Part shown: in pieces, positions 54,780 to 63,768 of the stretch | Layout: each line of letters starts with the position of its first letter | Numbering within the stretch: the stretch's first letter is position 1 | Source: Pseudoalteromonas luteoviolacea DSM 6061 | Lineage (GTDB): Bacteria; Pseudomonadota; Gammaproteobacteria; Enterobacterales; Alteromonadaceae | Assembly (NCBI RefSeq): GCF_001625655.1 | Contig: NZ_AUYB01000126.1 | Span: 1-64,000 of the forward strand | DNA length: 64,000 bases | Reading direction: 5' to 3' | Notes under the pieces: generated by a model | Databases searched by the model: none | The model's input: the letters and a program-made list of their open reading frames with translations, nothing else | What the model was told of the DNA's origin: nothing | Program-made: the position numbers and the translations under genes

Positions 54780-55347
54780 TGCGTAGCTCCTCAAGCGCTG
54801 GTAAAAATTTGCTACGCCAAACTCGCTGGTTTATATCTCCGGTATGGTGCAACAAGATGGTGCCGCTTTTATCAACTAAGAAAGTTTCAGGTGCACCTGA
54901 TACGCCCAGATCTAGCGAAAGGCTGCGTTCTAAATCAAGGATATTAAATTGATACGGGTTTCCCGCTCTACTTAGCATTGTTTGCACTTCTTCACGCAGC
55001 GCATGAATATCAAAATTGTCACCAAAATCGGGGTCATAAGCCTGCTCATAATACAGCCCTACAATTTTCACCCCCTGCTCTCTCAGTTTGGTTAAATATC
55101 CCAATTCTGCGATACAGGTAGGACACCAAGTGCCCCACACGTTCATCAAATATACGTCACCCAGCAAGTCTTTTTCTGTCCAGCGCTTTTGCTCATTCAT
55201 TAGATCAGGCAAGTTAAAGCTTGGCATTGCCTGACCCAAGCGACCGGTTTGCAACTCTCTCGGATTACCAAACAAGCCTTGATATAAGAAAACACATAAA
55301 AATACAAAAATGAGAAAGGGCAAAAAGCCTAATACTTTACGATTCAT
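54769..55347 (-). CDS. ccmG: thiol-disulfide protein CcmG (DsbE)
   Basis: CcmG is the membrane-anchored periplasmic thioredoxin that keeps CcmH/apocytochrome thiols reduced. The 192-aa protein has one N-terminal membrane helix (about 8-26) and a thioredoxin domain with WGTWCPTC (active CxxC) and cis-Pro in VSGAPETF. It lies 4 bp after ccmF. Confidence 0.96.
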   Translation of the reverse strand: MNRKVLGFLPFLIFVFLCVFLYQGLFGNPRELQTGRLGQAMPSFNLPDLMNEQKRWTEKDLLGDVYLMNVWGTWCPTCIAELGYLTKLREQGVKIVGLYYEQAYDPDFGDNFDIHALREEVQTMLSRAGNPYQFNILDLERSLSLDLGVSGAPETFLVDKSGTILLHHTGDINQRVWRSKFLPALEELRNEN

Positions 55348-55351
55348 ATTG

Positions 55352-57304
55352 TTATCCTTTTATCCCTTTTTCTGACCGACGGCGATAGCGCTTGTCTCCA
55401 AGGACGATAAAGCCAGCTAGGGCAATGAGTAGACCACCTAACCACATCCAGCGAACATATGGCTTGTGATAAATACGCAAGGACCATGCACCTTGACTTA
55501 ATTGCTCTCCCAACGCTAAATACAGATCTCTAAAAAAGCCGTCATCGATAGCCGCTTCAGTCATAAATTGCATACCGATATCGTACAATCGTTTTTCTGC
55601 ATAAAGTTCAGTAACAACCTTGCCCTCTTTTAACACCGTTACCACACCCGCATGGCCACTGTAATTCGGCCCACGAATTTCTTTTACGCCTTCAAAGCGG
55701 TATTGGTATTCGTTTAGCATTGCAACGTCACCTGGCTTCATTGCGACAGCACGCTCTACTGAATACGCCGAAGTTAATGTGACACTGGCAATAACAAAGG
55801 CGAGTCCCACATGGCCGAGCATCATTGCCCAATAGCTTAGACCAAGACGCTTTAAGCCTTGCATGACAGATGATTGACTAGATATCTTTTGCAGCAAATC
55901 AGATGCTGTTGCTACCGTAATCCAAACAGCTAAAGCTGTCGCCATAAACGTAAGTGGAGAAACTTGGTCATAGCTAGAAAACAGCCATGTAGCCGTCACT
56001 ACGAGACTAAGAGCAACAATTACTCCCCACTTTTTAACTAACCCGCCAAGTTTATTTTGTTTCCATCTCAACATGGGAGCCAAACCAAGTAAAATAGCAA
56101 AAGGGACTATCAATATGGCGAACATCTGATTGAAAAAAGGGACCCCAATCGAAATAGAGCCCAGTCCTAGCTCTTTATGGATCATTGGTAATAGCGTCCC
56201 CAGCAATACGATTAGCGTAGCAACAACTAGAAAAATATTATTCAGCCAGAGCCCAACTTCCCTAGAAACAAAACGATATCGACCTTCGCTATGAACTTGA
56301 GCCACACGAGTTGCATACAGTGCTAAACTGCCACCAACCACAACCGCTAGAAACGATAAAATATACAACCCCCTGTCAGGATCGGTCGCAAATGCATGTA
56401 CTGAAACGATGATGCCCGAACGAACAATAAAAGTACCGAGCAAACATAAACTAAATGCCGCGATTGCTAATAACACAGTCCATGATTTGAACACCCCTCG
56501 TTTTTCCGTTGCAGCAAGCGAATGAAGCAGTGCGGTCGCAACTAACCAAGGCATTAATGATGCATTCTCAACTGGGTCCCAGAACCACCAGCCACCCCAG
56601 CCAAGTTCGGCATAGGCCCACCAGCTGCCGATAGTGATCCCTAACGTCAAAAATGCCCAAGCTGCCATTGTCCAAGGGCGGGACCACTTAGCCCATGTAT
56701 TATCTAGTTTGCCAGTTAATAGTGCTGCGATAGCAAAAGAAAATGAAACGGATAAACCCACATACCCCATATAAAGTAAAGGTGGGTGAATGATCATACC
56801 AGGGTCTTGTAACAATGGATTAAGGTCTCTGCCTTCAACCGGGAAGTAAGGCAGCAACCGTTCAAATGGACTAGACATCCAAAGCGTATAAAGCATAAAC
56901 CCTACGCCTAGAAAGCCAAGCACGCCTAATACACGGGCACGTAAAACCCAAGGTAAAGATTTTGACATCATGGCCACTAAAGCAGTCCAAGCAGACTGCA
57001 TAACTAACCAGAGTAAGATAGCGCCTTCATGGCCTCCCCAAGTAGACGTCACTTTGTAATACCAAGGTAACGTACTACTTGAATGATGTGCTACGTAGGC
57101 AACCGTAAAATCATCCGTCAGTGTGATATAGATAAGCACCGCAAATGCAAAGAACACAAGCAGACATTGCCCTATAGCTAATGAAGGGGCAGCTCTCATT
57201 AGCCTTAAATTCCCCGTATATGCACCCCATAAAGGAAAAATACACAGCAGTAAGCTTAATGCCATAGCTAAAACTAGGGCAAAATATCCTATTTCAGGGA
57301 TCAT
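55352..57304 (-). CDS. ccmF: heme lyase CcmF
   Basis: CcmF ligates heme from holo-CcmE to apocytochrome c. The 650-aa protein has about 14-15 membrane helices and the WWD motif WGGWWFWDPVENASLMPW, with conserved external His residues. It lies 1 bp after ccmE. Confidence 0.97.
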   Translation of the reverse strand: MIPEIGYFALVLAMALSLLLCIFPLWGAYTGNLRLMRAAPSLAIGQCLLVFFAFAVLIYITLTDDFTVAYVAHHSSSTLPWYYKVTSTWGGHEGAILLWLVMQSAWTALVAMMSKSLPWVLRARVLGVLGFLGVGFMLYTLWMSSPFERLLPYFPVEGRDLNPLLQDPGMIIHPPLLYMGYVGLSVSFSFAIAALLTGKLDNTWAKWSRPWTMAAWAFLTLGITIGSWWAYAELGWGGWWFWDPVENASLMPWLVATALLHSLAATEKRGVFKSWTVLLAIAAFSLCLLGTFIVRSGIIVSVHAFATDPDRGLYILSFLAVVVGGSLALYATRVAQVHSEGRYRFVSREVGLWLNNIFLVVATLIVLLGTLLPMIHKELGLGSISIGVPFFNQMFAILIVPFAILLGLAPMLRWKQNKLGGLVKKWGVIVALSLVVTATWLFSSYDQVSPLTFMATALAVWITVATASDLLQKISSQSSVMQGLKRLGLSYWAMMLGHVGLAFVIASVTLTSAYSVERAVAMKPGDVAMLNEYQYRFEGVKEIRGPNYSGHAGVVTVLKEGKVVTELYAEKRLYDIGMQFMTEAAIDDGFFRDLYLALGEQLSQGAWSLRIYHKPYVRWMWLGGLLIALAGFIVLGDKRYRRRSEKGIKG

Positions 57305-57305
57305 A

Positions 57306-57785
57306 CTAGTTCTCGCTATTCAAATTGTATTTTGGCTTTTCGTGTTTGATGCCTTTTACAGCCTCTGCCACTTCAGAGGGCATGTACTCCTCATCATGCT
57401 TAGCAAGTACCTCGAATGCTTCAATAACATCTGACTCAATCAACGTTCCTTGAGCTACAATCCCCTGACCTTCACGGAATAAGTCAGGTAAAATGCCTTT
57501 ATAACGAATTGTCACCAGTGGTCCTGTGTCAATCAGCTTAAATTCTACGTCGAGCGAGCTTTCATCCCTCACAACAGAGCCTGGCACCACCATCCCACCA
57601 ATTCTCAACTTTTGGCCTATCGAAGGTTTTTCTTGCTCAGGTCCTTTACCGTTAACTAATTCACTTGGCGTGTAGAACAAGTTGATGTTTTCTTGCAAAG
57701 CGTAAAGTGTTAATCCAACAGCAGAGCCAATTCCCAAAATAACTGCAAACACGGTTAACATTCGCTTTTTTCTTCTTGGATTCAT
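57306..57785 (-). CDS. ccmE: heme chaperone CcmE
   Basis: CcmE carries heme covalently through the periplasm. The 159-aa protein has an N-terminal membrane anchor (about 10-28), an OB-fold domain, and the heme-binding His130 in LAKHDEEYMP with the Tyr134 ligand. It overlaps ccmD by 4 bp. Confidence 0.97.
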   Translation of the reverse strand: MNPRRKKRMLTVFAVILGIGSAVGLTLYALQENINLFYTPSELVNGKGPEQEKPSIGQKLRIGGMVVPGSVVRDESSLDVEFKLIDTGPLVTIRYKGILPDLFREGQGIVAQGTLIESDVIEAFEVLAKHDEEYMPSEVAEAVKGIKHEKPKYNLNSEN

Positions 57786-57988
57786 GCTTGTGCCTCCGCT
57801 TCTTTTGCTTTTTTGATACGCTCTTCTCTAGACATCTGCATTTTAACTTCTTCTTTCAGACGCTTTCCTTCATAAAGAGACACGAACAGCAATCCAAGAA
57901 TAATGGCTAAGCAACTACCAAATGATAGCCATACGTAAAACCCATAACCGCCCATGGCGATAAAGTCGCTAAATGATTCAAACTGCAT
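57782..57988 (-). CDS. ccmD: CcmD, small heme export subunit
   Basis: CcmD releases holo-CcmE from CcmABC. The 68-aa product starts at the ATG at 57988 (GAGG upstream), which avoids a spurious extension into ccmC. It has a single membrane helix (about 16-36) and a charged Lys/Glu-rich tail. Confidence 0.88.
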   Translation of the reverse strand: MQFESFSDFIAMGGYGFYVWLSFGSCLAIILGLLFVSLYEGKRLKEEVKMQMSREERIKKAKEAEAQA

Positions 57989-57990
57989 AA

Positions 57991-58728
57991 TCAACCTCGA
58001 CTCACTAACTGACGCACCCAAGGACGATGCTTATCTGCTTGCATAATTTCATTTTTAAGGCGAACCAATGACATCGCACCAACAAGGGCAGCAAAGCCCA
58101 AGATGTTAATCAACAGCGGCCACAACATCGACGGATCGATGGCAGAAGTGTCGAATTTAGTGATAGTTGCCCCCTGGTGTAATGTGTTCCACCACTCTAC
58201 AGAGAAGTGAATAATTGGTAAATTTACGACACCTACGATTGCCAAGATACACGCCGCCCTACCACCTGCTTTTTTATCTTCAAATGCATGATAAAGAGAC
58301 AACACCCCTAGGTATAAAAATAGCAGGATAAGCTCTGACGTTAGCCTTGCATCCCACACCCACCAAGCGCCCCACATAGGCTTACCCCAAGCAGCGCCTG
58401 TGATAAGCGCTATTGCTGTCATGGCTGCCCCCACTGGCGCAATGGCAATCACGGCAAGCTCTGCGTTACGAAGCTGCCAAACCAGTGCGACAATCGCTGC
58501 AATAGCCATTGATGAATAGGCGCCCATAGACAAAATGGCCGACGGTACATGAATAAAGATAATCCGGTAGCTATCTTTTTGTTGATAATCTGCAGGTGCA
58601 TACGCTAACCCCCAAATCCACCCAACTACAATAGATAGCACAGACACTACGGCAAAGTACGGAAGCAAGGTGTTACACAATTGGTAAGCACGCTCCGCTT
58701 TAGCATAAGGATGTAACCACTTCCACAT
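57991..58728 (-). CDS. ccmC: heme handling protein CcmC
   Basis: CcmC presents heme to CcmE. The 245-aa protein has six membrane helices and the WWD motif WGAWWVWDARLTSELIL, with conserved His residues on either side. It is 1 bp from ccmB and 2 bp before the start of ccmD. Confidence 0.97.
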   Translation of the reverse strand: MWKWLHPYAKAERAYQLCNTLLPYFAVVSVLSIVVGWIWGLAYAPADYQQKDSYRIIFIHVPSAILSMGAYSSMAIAAIVALVWQLRNAELAVIAIAPVGAAMTAIALITGAAWGKPMWGAWWVWDARLTSELILLFLYLGVLSLYHAFEDKKAGGRAACILAIVGVVNLPIIHFSVEWWNTLHQGATITKFDTSAIDPSMLWPLLINILGFAALVGAMSLVRLKNEIMQADKHRPWVRQLVSRG

Positions 58729-58729
58729 T

Positions 58730-59416
58730 TTAACTTACACTCACTCTTAAAGCTGACGATATGGCAATTGGTGCTGCTACAAATGCGACGGCGAGCATAG
58801 CACCAAGTATTGCAAGCTGTCCGCTATATGCTAGCGACATAATGCTAGTATCAATGGCAGACGTTGCAAAAATAAGTACAGGAATATACAGAGGTAACAC
58901 GAGTAAACTCATTAATATACCTCCTTTTTGAAGGCCTACAGTAAGACCCGCCCCGATGGCACCGATGAAACTTAACAACGGTGTTCCAATTAATAACGTG
59001 AGAACCGTGGCACCAAGGGCCTGGGGTTCCAAATTCATCAATAACGCAAACACAGGCGCCATTACCACCATTGGCAGCCCTGCGGTTGTCCAATGTGCTG
59101 CAACTTTAGCGAGCACAGCAAGAGACAGTGGGTATGGAGAGGCAATCAACTGTTCTAGTGAGCCATCCATGTAATCATCGCGAAAAATCTTATCTAACCC
59201 TAACATAGTAGATAAAAGCGCAGCGACCCAAATAATACCTGGTGCCATACGTGCAAGTAATGCTGGCTCAGGGCCAATAGCGAGAGGGAAAAGCGTAATA
59301 ACAATTAGAAAAAATAAAAGTGGGTTGACGATTTCAGCGCGCTGTCTAAAGGCAAGAGTCACATCTTTTCGATAAACATTACAAAACAGAGTCCAATACG
59401 AATTACTAACTTGCAT
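58730..59416 (-). CDS. ccmB: heme exporter permease CcmB
   Basis: CcmB is the membrane partner of the CcmA ATPase. The 228-aa protein has six membrane helices and the family segment RDDYMDGSLEQLIASPYPL. Its start shares one base with the ccmA stop codon. Confidence 0.96.
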   Translation of the reverse strand: MQVSNSYWTLFCNVYRKDVTLAFRQRAEIVNPLLFFLIVITLFPLAIGPEPALLARMAPGIIWVAALLSTMLGLDKIFRDDYMDGSLEQLIASPYPLSLAVLAKVAAHWTTAGLPMVVMAPVFALLMNLEPQALGATVLTLLIGTPLLSFIGAIGAGLTVGLQKGGILMSLLVLPLYIPVLIFATSAIDTSIMSLAYSGQLAILGAMLAVAFVAAPIAISSALRVSVS

Positions 59417-60039
59417 TAATGTCTGTACTCCAGAACCAGTGTTTGCAATGAACTAAATGAGTTGGTGAGGTCTTGGTGAGTTGTTAACAAAATAGAACCA
59501 CCACTGTCTAAATGCTCTTGAAAGCGCCCCTGCAACATGGCAACCCCTCGCTTATCAAGTGCTGTAAATGGCTCGTCTAATATCCACAATTTTGCTTGAT
59601 TGAGCCATAACCTTACTAGCGCTACTCTGCGCTGCTGACCAGCAGATAACGTTCTTGCCGGTACATCTTCTAAACCGACTAGCCCTAGCTTACCGAGGAG
59701 GCTATAAATTTCATCTTCTGTGCAGCCATAACCATGCACACCAAGCCAATGTTGCACATTTTCATATGCCGTCAGTTGTAAATTGACCCCTGTTCTATGA
59801 CCAATAAACAACAATGATTGAGCAAAGTTGTCGTAATCTTCTGCGATATTTTGATTGTTAAACAATACATTACCTTCATCAGGTCGCGCAAAGCCAGAGA
59901 TAATTCTGAGTAGTGAAGTTTTTCCCGCGCCATTTGGGCCTTCTATTTGCATAATTTGACCAGACAACAGCGAAAAGTTAAGTGATTCGAACAAACAACG
60001 GTCTTGTTTGATGCACGTTAAAGCCTTAATCTCTAGCAA
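59416..60039 (-). CDS. ccmA: ABC ATPase CcmA
   Basis: CcmA powers release of holo-CcmE from CcmC. The 207-aa protein has Walker A (GPNGAGKTSLL), an ABC signature variant (LSAGQQRR), Walker B (LWILDEPFTALD) and the switch His (LTTHQ). It is the first gene of the ccm operon; the 106 bp upstream separate it from the divergent fliK-like gene. Confidence 0.97.
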   Translation of the reverse strand: MLEIKALTCIKQDRCLFESLNFSLLSGQIMQIEGPNGAGKTSLLRIISGFARPDEGNVLFNNQNIAEDYDNFAQSLLFIGHRTGVNLQLTAYENVQHWLGVHGYGCTEDEIYSLLGKLGLVGLEDVPARTLSAGQQRRVALVRLWLNQAKLWILDEPFTALDKRGVAMLQGRFQEHLDSGGSILLTTHQDLTNSFSSLQTLVLEYRH

Positions 60040-60145
60040 AATTTGTTATTCTCACGACCCTTATATGTGGGCGTAAGTCTATCATAGTGATATGGTAATA
60101 CGAATAACACGTTGCAGACGATTACTTAAAATTTGATTTAGAATA

Positions 60146-62626
60146 ATGAACAAGCAAACTATCCCTGTACAAAGTCAGGTAAATGTGTCAACAACAACGT
60201 TTTCTTCACAAGATAGCAACACTCAAGCTATTTTGGAAGCTGACAAAACGTTTTTGGCACGTAATATCGTAATTAAGCCTGACTCTATTCAGATGGAAGT
60301 TGCGCTTGAAGGGCGCTGGCAACCAATACGCCTAAGTAGCCAAGCAAATATCGAGCAGCCTCTGAAATTAGCTGAGGCACAATTAAAACTAGATGCCACA
60401 GGTACCGTACTCACATTGGCGACTCCTGAAGCCAAGTTAACCCTTAATTCAGCACAGTCGCTGCTCAGCTTATTGAGTTTACTCAAAGGCTTTGGCGACC
60501 ACAGTGCATTGCAGACTGAAGCGCTAATTAAGCCTCAATCCAATACACAGCTCACACTTCCCAAATTAGGGATTAATATGCCTGTGCCTGCTGGTATTGG
60601 TAGTTTATTGAAACAAGAAGAGAAACTCGTAGCAAGTCTAGGTAGTAAAGGTGACAAAATACAAATACAGCTGTTCAATATGTTTGGTGATAAGCTCCAC
60701 CAAATGCCTATTGCGAAAAAAGCAATCGCCCAACTGATCACTCAATTGAGCCAACAAACAGCAAACTATGTGCAGCTATCTCAACAAAAAGGTGTGCTCA
60801 AGCTAGGGCGCCATCAGCACCAAATTTCACAACTTCAATCAAACACACCATCTCAACTTAACCAACTACAACAGCAAGCGTGGCATCCGGTAAAAATACA
60901 CGGTAAACCTGATGGCATTGAAGTTGCTATATCAACCAAAACCACCGCTATCAAGTTGGCTACATCGATAAAAAATATATTGCCCAAACTGGATGCTCAA
61001 CCTTTTCAGGCTCAGTTAGACCGTGCAAGTAAACAGCACTCGGAACCAACATTAAGCTACAATAAACCGTTGTTTAAAGTATCTTTGGCCGATATTAAAC
61101 AAACGGTTAAAAGTGCCTTGCAAGCCATCGTTGAAAAACCATTTTTCAATCGAGCTGCCGCAGCTACTACGAGACCCGATTCTGGTCAAAGAAATATTGC
61201 GATCCCGGATATACAGCCCAATAAAACAAATTACCTACATCTTCCACTGGTATCAAAAGCTGCCCAGCGACCGGCAAACTCCCCTTTAATGGCACTAGCA
61301 CAGGGCATACAGCAAAACTTCGCTTCGGCTCAGATGCAAACTCCCCCCTCAACAGCTCAAACCTCAACGCCAGACGCACCAAAAATGACAACAAAGCCTG
61401 AGTCCATGATGACACAGCCCAAAGAGAAGGCCGCTCCTGGCTCACACACATCAAGCCCTCCTCAGGTACAAACACAAACTAAACTAACCTTTGAGGCCCG
61501 CTTAGCACTGGTGCAACAAGTTATGACAGCTGCTCTACCCAAAGATGCTAAGCCCTATGCTGCTGAGCATCTGAATTTAACCAAGAGCAAACTCATCGAT
61601 CAGCCTACTCAAAAAGGGGCGATACCTGGGCCAGTCAAAGAGTTGATGTCACAGGACCCTGCTGAAAGTAAACGCTTACTTTCGATTGCATTACCGTTAG
61701 CCCATATACTTAGTAAGCCACTACGAGCCATTGCGTTAGCTGATGCCTCAACTGATACCTTAAAAAATGCAACGCTCCTAAGCGAAAAAATCGCAGACAA
61801 GCAGTCTTTTAAGAGTCCTCAGTCTGCAGATCTAACACGTCTTGTTCATCAGGCTTTTTCTCGCCTGATAGATGAAAACAAATCTACTGCGCAAGAGGTA
61901 AGCCAAGACTTATTTACTCGCCTACCTAGCATTGCCACACCATTAAATACGAGTGTCCCCGTTAGTAGCTTCACACAAGCGCTAGATAAGTTGTTGGTGA
62001 CCTTATTAGGTACCCAATTAACCGCACAAACAGATGCTCAACTGCCAAAAAACGTTTCTCAAGAGCAGCGTGTAGCCAGTATGGTCGAAGCCATCTTTCC
62101 GGGGAATAAGTTGCAGCAGCCAAAGCAATTTATTCAAGCTGTAAACCTATCGGCTCAGCAGAGCCTGATGGAAGATTTAAGTTTTATTCAAAATTCAATG
62201 AGCGCAACAAGTCAGGGGCAGGCTCTGGGGCAAAAGTTTGACAGTGATAGTCAACTCCTGATCAACCTCTTTCTGCCTATGAAAACACCACCCGAATGCA
62301 GACAAAGTGAATTGCAAATTGGCCAATATAAGAAACCTGCTAAGGCAGGTATGCCAGAAAAACAGGTCTGGTTTGTTAGATTAAACTTTGACTATGAAGC
62401 GCTAGGACAACTTAGCGTGCAGGCTGAACTCATGGACAAGGCCGTTGATTGTGAAATCATTGGAAATAGTGCGAGTGTATGTCAACTAGCTCAGCCTCAT
62501 TTAGATGCGCTACGGAGTAAATTAGCGGCACATGGCTTGCAAGTTGGTGAAATCGAGCTGAAAGAAGATGCACTGCAAGTGAAACAGTTTTACGATAAGC
62601 ATGCCATTGTAAATATTAAGGTATAG
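60146..62626 (+). CDS. FliK-like flagellar hook-length control domain protein
   Basis: The 826-aa protein is long, Gln/Pro/Thr/Ala-rich and low-complexity through the middle (about 370-460), as in FliK proteins. It ends with a Flg_hook-type C-terminal domain (about 700-815) containing VRLNFDYEALGQLSVQAELMD and DALRSKLAAHGLQVGEIEL. FliK measures hook length and switches export specificity through FlhB; a FlhB C-terminal homologue gene follows directly. As the main flagellar operon is not here, it may be a second FliK-like protein of unclear role. Confidence 0.75.
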   Translation: MNKQTIPVQSQVNVSTTTFSSQDSNTQAILEADKTFLARNIVIKPDSIQMEVALEGRWQPIRLSSQANIEQPLKLAEAQLKLDATGTVLTLATPEAKLTLNSAQSLLSLLSLLKGFGDHSALQTEALIKPQSNTQLTLPKLGINMPVPAGIGSLLKQEEKLVASLGSKGDKIQIQLFNMFGDKLHQMPIAKKAIAQLITQLSQQTANYVQLSQQKGVLKLGRHQHQISQLQSNTPSQLNQLQQQAWHPVKIHGKPDGIEVAISTKTTAIKLATSIKNILPKLDAQPFQAQLDRASKQHSEPTLSYNKPLFKVSLADIKQTVKSALQAIVEKPFFNRAAAATTRPDSGQRNIAIPDIQPNKTNYLHLPLVSKAAQRPANSPLMALAQGIQQNFASAQMQTPPSTAQTSTPDAPKMTTKPESMMTQPKEKAAPGSHTSSPPQVQTQTKLTFEARLALVQQVMTAALPKDAKPYAAEHLNLTKSKLIDQPTQKGAIPGPVKELMSQDPAESKRLLSIALPLAHILSKPLRAIALADASTDTLKNATLLSEKIADKQSFKSPQSADLTRLVHQAFSRLIDENKSTAQEVSQDLFTRLPSIATPLNTSVPVSSFTQALDKLLVTLLGTQLTAQTDAQLPKNVSQEQRVASMVEAIFPGNKLQQPKQFIQAVNLSAQQSLMEDLSFIQNSMSATSQGQALGQKFDSDSQLLINLFLPMKTPPECRQSELQIGQYKKPAKAGMPEKQVWFVRLNFDYEALGQLSVQAELMDKAVDCEIIGNSASVCQLAQPHLDALRSKLAAHGLQVGEIELKEDALQVKQFYDKHAIVNIKV

Positions 62627-62628
62627 TT

Positions 62629-62925
62629 ATGGAGCAAAAAACAGCAGTTGGCCTGTTATATGAAGCGGGTAAATCACCTGAAGTCGTGTGCAAGGGCTTT
62701 GGAGAGTTAGCTGAGGAGATAATTGCATTGGCAAAAGAAAAGGAGATCATGATCCATGAAGACGCGGCGCTTGTAAAAACCTTAGGGCAGCTAGATCTGC
62801 ATGAGGAAATACCCAAAGAGCTCTACTATGTGATTGCCGAACTTATTGCTTTTTCATATGTTCTAAGGGGTAAATTCCCACCAGGGTGGAAGAATTTTCA
62901 AGGTAAATTAAATATCAAAGCCTAA
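62629..62925 (+). CDS. FlhB C-terminal domain homologue (FhlB-type)
   Basis: The 98-aa protein corresponds to the cytoplasmic C-terminal domain of FlhB/YscU switch proteins, without the membrane domain and without an NPTH autocleavage site (the strand begins KTAVGLLYEAGKSPEVVCKG). The later LHEEIPKELYYVIAELIAFSYVL segment is family-typical. It starts 2 bp after the FliK-like stop codon. It may substitute for the FlhB C-terminus or modulate export switching; this is inferred from homology. Confidence 0.82.
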   Translation: MEQKTAVGLLYEAGKSPEVVCKGFGELAEEIIALAKEKEIMIHEDAALVKTLGQLDLHEEIPKELYYVIAELIAFSYVLRGKFPPGWKNFQGKLNIKA

Positions 62926-62934
62926 GTATTCTCC

Positions 62935-63301
62935 GTTTTGGTTGGGTGTTAAAAAAGGCTGCCTTTATTTTGGTCTCTGCTAACCCTTTTTACAACGCTT
63001 TAATACGCTGCTCTGGTGTTAGCTCTATTTCTGGTTTTATCCATGCCTTTGCCCTCGATAACACATTTAGGTGTGCCTTGAGGCCAATTTAGACGACTAT
63101 GCTTTCGAAGCCAAACTAAAACTGTTGAGCGCCCTCAATGCCATAGCGCTCTTGCTATAGATCATCCCGCCTTTTTCAGCCTGATCTATAACGGCTAATT
63201 TAAAGGCTAAAGAATAATCTCATTGAGTACGTTTAACTATTGATTGCATTACACTCCCCAAAATAAGTTTGAAAAGTGTCAACGCTGTTTAAGGCGGGTC
63301 A
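62935..63301 (-). pseudogene. decayed IS3-family orfA fragment with one terminal repeat
   Basis: On the minus strand an insertion-sequence end beginning TGACCCGCCTTAAAC (at 63301) is followed by a GGGGAG ribosome-binding site and an ATG at 63249. The frame reads MQSIVKRTQ, then a stop, then DYSLAFKLAVIDQAEKGGM, characteristic of IS3-type OrfA. Later segments, in shifted frames, include LNWPQGTPKCVIEGKGMDK-like and LTPEQRIKAL pieces. Several stops and frameshifts are present, and the sequence ends after TKIKAA. It is a non-functional relic of an old insertion. Confidence 0.75.
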
Positions 63302-63311
63302 CAGAGTATAA

Positions 63312-63335
63312 AAAAAGCGCCAAATGGCGCTTTTT
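63312..63335 (-). terminator. intrinsic terminator after the DUF2802 gene
   Basis: AAAAAGCGCCA (63312-63322) and TGGCGCTTTTT (63325-63335) pair fully around a minimal loop. It lies directly after the DUF2802 stop codon and ends the cheW-DUF2802 transcript. Confidence 0.85.
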
Positions 63336-63336
63336 A

Positions 63337-63765
63337 TCATTGTGATTTGTTGTGTAACGACATAAGCAACTCAGCCTCTGCTCTTGGCAATTCGCATTCG
63401 CGCATGATTTCTTCTAAGTCAGCTCCTAGCTCTACCATTTTAACGGCTCTAGAATATATTTTTGCGTCTGGGTCATCGTATTTCTGAGCAGCTTGTTGCT
63501 GTGCCAGATCTTTTGCAAACCCCTCACAAGCGACAAGTCTCTTGCCAATGCTCAGTACACTGGCTCTTACTTCAGCAATTTCACTTCGCAAGATACCGAT
63601 TTGCTCAGCATCATTCTGGGTTTGCTTTTGTAGCCTTGCACAATGTTGTTGGCCTTGCTGTATGCGTTTACTAAAAACAAATAAAAGCCCCAAGCACAAT
63701 AAACTAATAAAGCTTGAGGCAATGACTAGTACGATTAAGATATCGTCTAAAGTTACTGCAGCCAC
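63337..63765 (-). CDS. DUF2802 domain protein
   Basis: The 142-aa protein has one N-terminal membrane helix (about 8-30), a coiled-coil-like region (about 35-85) and a C-terminal helical domain with YSRAVKMVELGADLEEIMRECELPRAEAELL, matching DUF2802. These proteins usually follow cheW in flagellar/chemotaxis clusters of marine gammaproteobacteria; the function is unknown. It starts 3 bp after the cheW stop codon. Confidence 0.85.
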   Translation of the reverse strand: MAAVTLDDILIVLVIASSFISLLCLGLLFVFSKRIQQGQQHCARLQKQTQNDAEQIGILRSEIAEVRASVLSIGKRLVACEGFAKDLAQQQAAQKYDDPDAKIYSRAVKMVELGADLEEIMRECELPRAEAELLMSLHNKSQ

Positions 63766-63768
63766 GAT

